From Volvariella volvacea V23 (Eukaryota; Basidiomycota; Agaricomycetes; Agaricales; Pluteaceae), in assembly GCA_000349905.1 (NCBI GenBank), contig KB722740.1:215318-279317 (forward strand): a stretch of DNA of 64,000 nt, given 5' to 3'. Both the position numbers and the translations under genes were made by a program. Of the stretch, positions 12,486 through 21,907 are shown piece after piece. The stretch's first letter is position 1. Every line of letters starts with the position of its first letter. Below the pieces are notes generated by a model. That model was not told where the DNA came from and did no database searches. It saw nothing but the letters and a program-made list of their open reading frames with translations.

Positions 12486-13714
12486 TCATGAACCGGAATC
12501 TGCCTGCAGTTGAGGTGTCGCCTCTCTCGGCGGCCCAGACCCAGAAACATCCCTTTCTTTTCCCTTGCCCTTATCAACATTAGGGCTCATGCCAACAGCA
12601 TCTTCCAAGTATAGGCCATGTTGCTCAATATAATCCACAACTGCCGTTGGAAGGAGGTATCGCACTGAAAGGCCCCTGCGGAGGAAAAGCCGGACCTTGA
12701 CAAAGCGACATCAGCCACAAGACTTAAATAAAGGCATTGGATAACGTACTTTGGTGCTCGAGACATCATTCTGTATCAGCTGAGGGATGGTGTAGATGTT
12801 GTGGCGCCATCGGGCAAGGCTGTCAGTGGCCTGGTCCATGCCCGAGCCTGCCCTCTCTATGATGAATGTTCCGTATTTTCCCAAGATGTGTTCAAGCTGG
12901 AACCAACAACCATCTGTGGGTTATTACGCGGGAGTGAGGAGTATCACATACATCCGAATAACTCCAAACCCCCGGTTCGCTCATGGTGCTGATGAGATCG
13001 GAACCAGCCAGCAACATAACGCGAACATCGCGGTGTTCCCCGTCCTCCGTTTGGACACCGCCCAAAACGGCATTAATCTCGTAATCGAAGTGGTCCAGCA
13101 CCACGGCAGTGCGTTGATATGATTGGAAGGCCTCCCATGAATCAACCATCATCCAATTAGCGGACTCCTCAGTGGCCAAACTACACATGTTCACGCTGCC
13201 GAAGAAAGACGGGAAGTAAATACCATGGAAAAGTAAAGGGCTGTAAGTAGGAGGCAAAAGCCCCTGAACAGAAAGTTATCACAGGGTCACGATGGACGTC
13301 ATGAGTTGATGCAGCTTCCAGATCGGGTAGCCGATGCTGGAGACGAGCGAAGGTGTTGTTACCGAGCGCCATCATGACCCAACGTAATAGCAACGAGCGA
13401 TACAGAGCCCTCAAAAACGAATCGAAAATCACTCACCGATGATAGGCATTTAGGAGGCCAGGCTTTTTGTACATATCACTGACGGGACTCAGATATCCAC
13501 CCATTATTTCGAATTCGGTATTTTGACGGATAAAGTCTTTGGCCATTTCGAACATGCGAAGATGGAGATAAGTGATGGGACTGAATGAACCACAAGCCAC
13601 CAAGACGATGGGTGTCTTCTGGGGATTGCGCATTACGCGGGAGAGACGGTGGTGAGGAAACACATAGTCTGGCGGGTTTGTGAAGTGTTCCACCCGTCGG
13701 GGAGAGGAGGACAT
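12486..13714 (-). CDS. NMA1: Nicotinamide/nicotinate mononucleotide adenylyltransferase
   Basis: Condenses NMN or nicotinate mononucleotide with ATP to give NAD or deamido-NAD, the shared last step of the de novo and salvage routes; cytosolic or nuclear. The first exon carries GSFSPITYLHLRMFEMA, the family's nucleotide-binding G-S-F-x-P-x-T-x-x-H-L signature, and GGYLSPVSDMYKKPGL. Later exons give NWMMVDSWE, LLAGSDLISTMSEPGVW, ILGKYGTFIIERAGS, and VSSTKVRLFLRRG (the ISSTxxR ATP-binding motif) followed by LLPTAVVDYIEQHGLY. A hydrophilic tail ends at the stop. The first intron is long (about 240 nt); the others are near 50 nt. About 290 residues, normal for the family. Lies on the same strand as, and next to, the transporter trio. 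Confidence 0.93.
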
Positions 13715-14373
13715 GGTGAGAGGGGAGGAGAGGGAGGAAAGACGAGCGGGAGGAGGGTATTAGGAGAGGCTAAGTAAAGAATATTGACAAACATTATAAC
13801 TCTTTCTGTAGAGGTAAGCCTTTCTCACGGGGCTAATTTCGACAGCGCCTGACTCATCCCGTGCTCGACGAATCATGCAATCACCCACATCATTGGTTGC
13901 CCCAATCACAGCCGTCTTCTCAGCTCCCATTCTCATGCTCTAGACCTGGGTAATGAGCCCAAGCTCGGCTAAATTTTACGAAACCATGCCGTGGTCTGAT
14001 TCACCTATTGCATCAGTCTATTCGTGCTTGACGACACCAACACCATTTACCATAGGAATCACAACGGTGAACATCAAGCCAATACAGCACTAGCATCGCC
14101 GAGCGCGTCCGACTTTGCGGTCGCCTCGAGGACGAAGTGTTGATCGCATAGCCTTCCAGGCTACTGTCCATTCGTGTGCTGTTTCATCTCCGTTCTACCC
14201 TTTGGCTCTCTGGAGTCAGACAGCGGGGTTTATACAGTGCCTCAGTTTTTTTGTGGGTCAACCATACTTGGAAGACCCTCTCATCCTAACATGGCCAAAC
14301 AAGCCGCTGCATCTGTCGTCATGACTGGAGTTCTGTTCGCTGGGCACTACTGAGACCCTCGCAATGACTTACC
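13715..14373. other. Divergent upstream region of NMA1 and the DNA polymerase X gene
   Basis: About 660 bp between two start codons facing apart, so it should contain both promoters. A purine-rich strand next to the NMA1 start (13710-13770) resembles an untranslated leader. No gene recognised. Confidence 0.5.
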
Positions 14374-16609
14374 ATGTCGCCAAGACCACGCAGGAAACGG
14401 GAGTCATCACCAAGTGCTTCTGATGCGTCTACCTCTCAACGTGCACCGAAAACCAGGAAGGTCGCTGCGGCCGCACCATTTGATGATGCAAGTGATGCCG
14501 AACCAATTAAGGTTTACCTTGTCCAGGCGAAGCTCGACGTCGCAACTATTGCAAATTTGTACTCGCTCTTAGAAAAGCATAAAGGCCCCTCTTGTGGCCC
14601 CGCCTTCCAAGTGTGCAAAGACCCCTCAGATGCGACTGTCATTGTCACTGCCGTGCGTATGCGCCAGCGCTTGTTGCGGCACGTTGACGAGGATGTAGCA
14701 GTACGTAGATCGCACCACAGAAAATTTTCGGCCGATCATAATGCACATGTAGCGCCACAAAGCCATCGTCACTCCTCAGTGGCTGAGAGATAGTATTAAG
14801 CAGCATCGCTTCCTTCCCTATGGTGATTATGCAGCCTTGTCCGATCTACGAGACGAAACGATCGTAAACTGTCCTGATGACGCTCGTACATCCATCTCTT
14901 TGTCGGCATCATCGTCTGAGGCTTCATTCTTATCGCCCATTCCGACGCACACTAGATCCAACTTGAAATACAATGCACGTTACTCCTGCGCTCGAGCGAG
15001 TGCGATGGTCTGTCCGAACCAGGATTTGGCTGATCAATTGGAGATTATCCGTCGGTCTCGTGAACTCGAGGGTCTTGAACGGAATGCTTTGAGTTATGAA
15101 AGGGCAATTGCGGTCAGTACGATTTACCTTCCTTACCTAATAACATTGTAACTTCTCAATGAAATCAGGCTATCAAAGGTCAGCTTTGTTACCCTTTTCT
15201 TTCTGTACTCTAGACCAACAGAACAGCTAGCTTACCCATATCCCATAACCACTCGCAACTTACAAGAGTTTCAGTCCTTGTCTTACATCGGAGCAAAGAT
15301 GCGCGCAAAAGTTTGTACCTCCTAATCTGCCGCTCTTACATCTAACCCTATCACACAGGTTGAAGAATTCTACCTAACAGGCGTTGTCTTTGAGAGCGGT
15401 TGGTGACCTTTCAATAACAATATAGTGGCATTTATTCAGCATCTTATCTTATAGAGACTATTCGGCAGACCGCGAGGTATCAAAGCTTAGCTAAATTTAC
15501 TGAGATATACGGTATAGGTCCCAAAACAGCTCGAGACCTCTACGACAAGGGTCTTCGCACTCTTGAAGACCTAGAGAAGTACTACGATGTCCCTAAAAAC
15601 ACAGACGTCTCTTTGCTTCAAGTCAAAAACGAGTACACACCCAATGGGCGCTCGATTCCACAATCCCAAATCCCTCACTTGCCGATACAGGTATCTTTAA
15701 TGCTACGCAAAGACTTTGAAGCAAAGATATCTAGGGAAGAAGTCGAAGCTATGCGTGATGTGGTTATGGAAGAGCTGGACAGGATTAAGCCTGGTTGTGT
15801 CAGTACGATCGTAGGAGGGTATCGAAGGGGTAAGCTGGAAAGCAACGACGTGGACATTGTATTTGGCCACCCAGGAATCGAGAGCAATGGCCCTGAGGTG
15901 AAAGGGCTATGTAAGGCTCTGGTGCAAAGGCTACACAATCGAGGTGGGCACGTCGTATAATCTACCTGGTGCGCGCATATTAACTTAATGCAAATGCACA
16001 AGGCATCATAACGAATGTTATGCGTAGGTCTTGGCCAGTACGGGTCCAGTGCCACAGTTGACAGGGTAATTCAGACTTGTCAAGTTTTCGCCCTCACGAC
16101 GCCCTTCGAACCACCCATTGGGATTCGCTGGAAAAAGCTTTGACTGTGTTCATTCTTCCCCCGGACCACCCTATATGCAAAAATAGTCCGCGAAAGCACC
16201 GCCGTTTGGATTTAATATTCGCGACGCCTGAAGCATACTGGACGGCTGTTGTTGGATGGTACGTCTCAATACTACGTTCACAACATGAACTAGTATTGAC
16301 CCGTCCCTTTCAGGACGGGCTCAAAAATGTTTGAACGAGACCTTCGAAGTATCGCGAAGGATCAGTAAGTAAAACAAACTCACGCTCTCAATCCACTGTA
16401 CTTAAACACATGACCAGAGGACTCAAATTTGATAGTTCTGGTTTGTGAGTCCTTATCGTTGAATACCAAGCCTCCGGTTCACTCACTGTCTAATCTGCAG
16501 GATGCGACGACGAGACTCGAAGCTCTATTTCCCCAAATCTGAAAAAGAGGTATTTGACATATTGGGATTGGAGTGGGTCGATCCCACAATGCGAAATGCC
16601 GATGCATAA
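14374..16609 (+). CDS. POL4: DNA polymerase X family (Pol IV / lambda-like) with BRCT domain
   Basis: Gap-filling polymerase for base excision repair and end joining in the nucleus. The N-terminus is basic (SPRPRRKRES), likely a nuclear signal. A BRCT domain follows, including ATVIVTA and KAIVTPQWLRDSI. Then come the 8-kDa/fingers part (YIGAKMRAKVEEFYLTG, FTEIYGIGPKTARDLY), the palm with GGYRRGKLESNDVDIVF (two catalytic aspartates in DVD) and RRLDLIFATPEAYW (third aspartate), and the C-terminal W-T-G-S thumb segment ending TMRNADA. A 10-nt exon at 15169-15178, flanked by introns 15113-15168 and 15179-15230, is needed to restore A-I-K-A-Y-P. A 21-nt exon (ending ATGTTATGC, near 16000) precedes LSSFRPHDA. 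Tail-to-tail with the next gene, 62 bp apart. Confidence 0.92.
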
Positions 16610-16671
16610 TTTATCATATATAAAACTCCAATTCATGCAACTGTATCGAAAGACGCTATATCTATGCAAGA

Positions 16672-18709
16672 TTAGTTTGCGAATGCGGGAATGCCCGTCA
16701 TCGCTTTGCCCAAGATAAGGGTGTGGATATCCTGTAACTCGGTTTTGAACAACCAAGGTAGCTGTAGTTGAACAATGACATACATATGTTCCTTCAAAAA
16801 AGTGGGGTTGAGTACCGTGTGGTTATTCCAAAAGTGATATCTAACTGACCTTCATAGGTGTTCGTGACCTGCAAGTTAGCCACATGCCTTCCAACGTGAT
16901 ATCTGGAGGAAAGGATATTCGCATAAGCGATAATACAAACCCTGGGGAATACGGGGTTACATACTCATCAGCAGAAGCATTCCCTCCTAAGATATCTAAT
17001 ACGATTCGAGCATGCTGAAGCGCCTTGCCACAATTGTTACGTTTGATCATGCTGATCATCTCAGGCGCCACCTTTCCTGCATCCTTGAGCCTGCCGACTT
17101 GAAGACTCGCCAGAAGACCGAGGGTAATTTCAGATTGGGCGTCGACGAGTTTCTTCTGTACTAGTTGGAATGAGGCCAGAGGGCGGTCGAACTGGTGTCG
17201 TTCCAGGGCATATTCTCTTGTTCGTGCGACGCAGTCCTCGAGAGCGCCCATTACACCCCATGAAATACCAAATCTAGGTTGATGCGTCAGAATACATTAA
17301 GCTACTGTCCGTATTATCCAAAGATACTCACCGTGCTGAATTCAAGCATGAGAACGGTGACCCAAGACCTTTGGTTTTGGGTAATAGTGCATCATGGCCA
17401 ACGCGGACTGAGTCCATAAAGACGGAACCAGTCAAGGAAACGCGTAGGGCGACTTTGTTTTTGATAGGTGGTGCAGATAAACCTTTCAATCCCTACAAAA
17501 GGAAGGGATTAGCCTCCTTTTCTGTCAATTTTTGAATAGCATAGGGCATACCTTGTCCAGAAGAAATCCGCGAACCTTGCCGTCCCATTTACATTTGGCC
17601 CAGATGACAAAAACGTCGCTGTACACCGTAAATCATGAGTTGGGTGTACTTATCGGCCTCATTCCATGGCTGGCGCACACTTACGCAGCAGGGGCATTGG
17701 ATATCCAGGTCTTGCTACCATTAATAATGAATCCACCATCTACTTCTTCTGCGGTAGTTTCCATACTCGCCGGGTCAGACCCATGGTTTGGTTCAGTTAA
17801 CCCCTTTAAACATGGTTGTCAGCACTGCAGATTCGTGGATATGACAAACATACAAATGCGCCAACTATTTCGCCCTTGGCTGCATAAAACGCCGTCAATT
17901 CTGATTTGTAATAACCATGCGCGGAGGTACTGACCTAGACGTCGAAGATATTTTTCCTTCTGAGCATCGGTGCCAAACTCGTTTATGGGGTGCATAACAA
18001 GTGATGATTGCACAGACGCCATGGAGCGATAGCCAGAGTCTACCCTGTTGAAGAGTTGCTATACAATTCTCCTTGTTTATGTAGAATGCCTACCTCTCAA
18101 TTTCCCGAGCAATTAACCCATAGGCCACATTACTGACACCAGCACAACCATAGCCTTGAATCGTTGGTCCCAACAACCCAAGCTTGCCCATTTCGGGTAG
18201 AATGTCGTAATCAAATTCTGACACGAGTTACTGTATAGTCACTCGATGTCGTTAACTCGGACGTACTCTCAGTTCTCCATCCTTCTAATACTCGGGGCAT
18301 CAAATTCTCCTGTACCAAGGATTGAGCAATCTATCACATTCACCCAAAATAAAACACACTTGACAATACTGATGCGCGGTATCTCTAGGAAATTCGCCGG
18401 TGTCAGTAAAGCAATGATGCCGGACCTAGGTGCCAGAACCCACCGAATTGCTATTTCCTCTTCCGTTAATAGTGATTCCAGATTGAGAGGGTCCTTTGTG
18501 ATCAATGAGACATTGCATTTAGCCAGTCGCTCCCTGGTGCTTTACCTCCCATTGGTATTTTGCAAATGCTGGGTGGTGCATGTCGGTAGAATTTCGGAAT
18601 ACCAACCTGAGAGTCACTTACAACTGGATGCTAGACGCCGCTGGCCAACCTGTGGATTACGCGACAGAGCAGTTAAAGCGCGTGATGCATAACGACGAGC
18701 AGTAAACAT
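16672..18709 (-). CDS. GCDH: Glutaryl-CoA dehydrogenase, mitochondrial
   Basis: FAD-dependent acyl-CoA dehydrogenase oxidising and decarboxylating glutaryl-CoA to crotonyl-CoA in lysine and tryptophan breakdown. The N-terminus [18 protein letters not shown] is a typical mitochondrial presequence. Spliced exons give [72 protein letters not shown] (substrate and FAD region), [12 protein letters not shown], the [19 protein letters not shown] helix, KRNNCGKAL and VTNTYEG with the catalytic glutamate. An 8-nt microexon (16784-16791) between 58-nt and 52-nt introns gives [13 protein letters not shown]; without it the frame is lost. It ends TGIPAFAN. At least nine introns, all consistent. Confidence 0.93.
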
Positions 18710-19094
18710 GGTGGTGGTTCAGTTCAAGAAAGTATTGAGGTCTGGAGATGTTCCGTACCCGTAAACGCACCGGGCGGGTTTAGCGTCACCAGAGCCGAGA
18801 TCCGTCCACGTGCAGCTACATTTTCCCAGGGTTATACAGTCCCCGCATTTTCGTTACAATGATAAGACAGCTTCATGCAAGCACTCAATAACAAAATATA
18901 GAATGAATATATACTGTCACCGAACAGCCCACATTCCGTCTATGCGAACTGCGGGGACCATATCCAATTCTTGGGCTCAGAGTCACTCTTAATATACAGG
19001 ATTGATGCTCGAATTCCCCGCCCAAGATAAGGTGGATGCGCATGAAAGCATATCATTGCAACATAGGGAAAGGAAGTCATGCGTGTACAGTGAA
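18710..19094. other. Region between glutaryl-CoA dehydrogenase and RPL33
   Basis: About 385 bp: upstream region of the dehydrogenase plus the 3' flank of RPL33. AT-rich around 18840-18920. No gene seen. Confidence 0.55.
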
Positions 19095-19799
19095 TTAAAT
19101 GTTGGAGGGATAGAGCATCTGTTGGGAGAATATGTTACATTGTCATTCACAGAGGGCAATGAATCAGGATACATACGATACGAACGCTGGCACCAAAAGC
19201 GCTCGGGGGGAGGTTGGAGCGGAATTTTGACCTAACGACACCACCAGATCCATGTGGCCGTGTCACCCGACTAAGAAGGGTAAATATACTGATCCAGGAC
19301 ATGCAAATGAAAACACTCACCCCCAGATAACCCGCACTTTAGAGCCTTGGATCTCCTTCTTTGCTCGATAAACATATGCTACACGCTGTAATCCTCCAGT
19401 TAATGTCCAATATGCGCGAATCATCCAACAATTCGCACACCTTTCCGAGGTAGAATTGTGCTTCCTCCTTTGTTGTAACGCCCTCGATTTGAATGAGAGA
19501 AGTGTTGGGTCGGCTGTTGCGCTTTGCACGCTTATGGCCCAAAACGCGGCCTTTGCTGTACAGTCTGCAACGGAGTGCATGTCAGCAACACCGAATCTCT
19601 TGATTGAGTGCCTTGGAAGTGAAAGCGCAGGGATGCGTAGAATTCTAACACCAGAGCACCAATCCTCCCACTCCGATCCCAGATGCCATCCAGACGTCAC
19701 AAGTCCCATCCACCCCATAACTCCCATGAAATACTACCACCAAAGCACTAACAGCATCTTCCACATGCAAGAAGACGGTTCTCACCTAGTAGAACCCAT
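19095..19799 (-). CDS. RPL33: 60S ribosomal protein eL33 (yeast L33, human L35a)
   Basis: Large-subunit ribosomal protein. Exon 1 is only 14 nt (19786-19799, M-G-S-T and part of R) and is followed by a 221-nt intron, long for this genome but usual for ribosomal protein genes. Exon 2 begins [16 protein letters not shown] and continues [20 protein letters not shown]. Exon 3 has [19 protein letters not shown]. Exon 4 has [20 protein letters not shown], then [12 protein letters not shown] final short exon MLYPSNI ends the protein. About 108 residues, full length for the family, all splice sites GT-AG. Confidence 0.95.
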
Positions 19800-20116
19800 T
19801 TTTTATCTTGAGGAGTGCCGGCGTCGTCGAGATTCTTGGGGGACTAATTGATTGTGGTGTATACGAACGGGCTTGTCGCACTAAGCCAAATAATGCCAAA
19901 TCTGTAGGTCTCTAATGGACCATGTGGACCTCATGGACCAATCTCGGACAGTAGCATCATTTCAGCATCATTTCAGTATGCGTATCTTCCAAGGAATTAC
20001 AGGAACCTATAATAAATATCTACGGCGCATTAAACCGGTTTTTGACTATATCTCAAATGTCTCAAAATAGGGTACCTATGTATGAGATGTATTGATTGCA
20101 GCAGAGGTGAGTGGTC
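19800..20116. other. RPL33 upstream region
   Basis: About 315 bp upstream of RPL33 and downstream of the next gene. Contains a short imperfect direct repeat near 19953-19975 (AGCATCATTTC twice). No ribosomal-protein promoter element could be named with confidence. Confidence 0.4.
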
Positions 20117-21213
20117 TCAACTCGATGATTTCACTGGCACGTCGCTTGGCGGCGCGGAACCTTCGAGCTGCGGAGTAGGAGAAGGCACTTCCGAGGGTTG
20201 GTCTTCAAAACCGGGTAAAGGTTTCCATTGGCGTAGGTCGTTGTTCATTGGCTTGGCAGTCATATTCGAAGATATGGGCGAAGTTGGCTCACGCTCGTAA
20301 GGATTAGGTATCCCGGTGGCCTCTGAATGTTTTCGTAGTACACGGCGCATCCTGACATGGTCGAGAGTCGATTGGCCAAATAACTCGTCGTCCGTTATTG
20401 GGGTGTTTGTATCGATAGGACTGAGCTCATAAAAACCGCCCCAGTCCAGGAACCGCCGGCTTACTTGTTCGCGGATTTGTCGAGAAGAACCTGATTGAGG
20501 AAGTCGGTTTGGGGTAGACCGTTCCTTATCTGTAAATGTTATAAGTGTTGGGCAATCATTTAAAACCAAGCCACGAGAGTACATACGCGCGCGTTCAATC
20601 TTGCACATCATGGTTTTGCCCGTAGGCGACTCATTCATCCCCTTCCTAATATTTACCATAATTTCGTCTATAGAGAGTGTGGACTGATCCGTCTTCTTCC
20701 TTGGTTCCAGGAGCTCCTTCAAATCATCCAAACCAATTCCGCCGGGTTGGTCCAATACTAGTGGTTCTGGAACATGAAACGTTTCTGGTTCGGGAGGAAG
20801 ACGTTCGTAAGACTCTGGATCCTTGAATACTACAATCACAGAGGATTGATATTCTGAAGATAGTTCATAATCCTAAAACGTGGGTTTACTTGGCGCCAAT
20901 GTCAAACGGGGTCAAGGAGACATACTTTGGCAAACTTGTATTCTTGTATGGCCCCGTATTTTTCTTCCACCTTACGTATGATAGCATAGGCATGTGCAGG
21001 GGATTTGATGAACTCCCAAGTCCGGATAAATGCAGTTCGCTTGCCATGCTGCTTTAAGTGCGGAGGCGGGTCATAGTCTTTTGTAGCTGTTATTTTGTAT
21101 TCTCTAGACACCGACGAGATGCTTTTGCTAGCATTGTCTGCATAATGGCGACGTGCAGAGGGAGTACATGACAAGAGGATTTGCCGTGCAAGTGGTGATC
21201 GGGAAGTGTGCAT
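20117..21213 (-). CDS. Probable mitochondrial protein of unknown function
   Basis: Family not recognised. The N-terminus, MHTSRSPLARQILLSC then TPSARRHYADN, is basic, hydroxylated and lacks acidic residues, like a mitochondrial presequence with a cleavage site near RRHYA. A conserved-looking block follows: AFIRTWEFIKSPAHAYAI, VEEKYGAIQEYKFAK and DYELSSEYQSSVIVVFKDP. The second half is hydrophilic and rich in P, E and S. Intron 1 is 20873-20925. A second intron is likely at 20530-20586 (GTATGT to TTTACAG). It is 57 nt, a multiple of three and free of stops, so both retained and spliced forms stay open. Possibly a mitoribosome-associated protein, but this is a guess from size and targeting. Divergent from the next gene. 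Confidence 0.75.
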
Positions 21214-21300
21214 GAGCAAACCTTACGCAAACAAATGTAGACGAAGTTGACCACTCCGGTAAGCGGAATCCTGGGGAAAGCGCCTTGGCAACTCAATCTA
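21214..21300. promoter_or_regulatory. Bidirectional promoter of two mitochondrial genes
   Basis: Only 87 bp separate the start codons of two divergently read genes, both predicted mitochondrial. They must share control DNA and untranslated leaders here. No TATA box is obvious. Inference from arrangement. Confidence 0.5.
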
Positions 21301-21907
21301 ATGTCGGGAAGTCAGAAAGTGCCATTCAATGCCTATCGGTCTACTCTACAAGCTATTTCAGCCAGAACTGGGACACCATTTCTTTCGCTAGTTCTCTCAT
21401 TCGGGATTCTGCATGAAATTACTGCCATTGTTCCTTTCGTTGGCATTTTCTATGGCGCACGTTCTCTAGGTCTCGGTGAACGCGTCGTAGGTGGTGTATT
21501 GGACTCCCCTAATGGCGGTGACACTCCCACAGAACTGAGTGAGGGTTGGGTTAAGAGGAAGGTCAGGACCTGGATAAACGACGGCGAAGTGTCGGCAGCC
21601 AGAGTGGGAAGTCGATACGGTATTTTCGGCTATGAGAAGAGGCCACCTGGTACACCCTTTTCACCAGACATTGTTACCTCTCACAAATTGGCCGGGGATG
21701 TGGCTAATGCAGTCGTTGCTTATGCTGCGACGAAGGTAAGCCCAATTCATATCCTTGGTGAACCTCGGTGGTTAGGATCTCACTCCCAGAATGCAGGCTT
21801 TGCTACCGATCCGTATAGGGCTTTCGTTATACCTTGCTCCCGCTTTCTCGCGAGGTGTTTTGGATCCCATTCGCATCTTCCTTGTCCGCTCGTTCAGAAG
21901 GGGCTGA
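21301..21907 (+). CDS. Small probable mitochondrial inner-membrane protein (Fmp10/Mrx11-like layout)
   Basis: About 180 residues. Starts MSGSQKVPFNAYRSTLQAIS. A hydrophobic stretch follows (TPFLSLVLSFGILHEITAIV, then PFVGIFYGARSLGLGERVV), then a polar middle with ISARTGTP-type and ARVGSRYGIFGYEKR motifs. After the intron 21736-21796 a second hydrophobic stretch ALLPIRIGLSLYLAPAFSRG leads to the basic end RIFLVRSFRRG. Two membrane segments and a basic tail resemble fungal inner-membrane proteins such as Fmp10/Mrx11. That assignment is from memory and uncertain. The upstream TTG-initiated extension is rejected because ATG at 21301 is the first in-frame ATG. Confidence 0.75.

Noticed and set aside
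16490..16756. Reading of the 3' end of glutaryl-CoA dehydrogenase through an 88-codon frame.
   Set aside because: It is out of frame with DIHTLILG and runs past the true stop into the polymerase gene; the microexon solution fits better.
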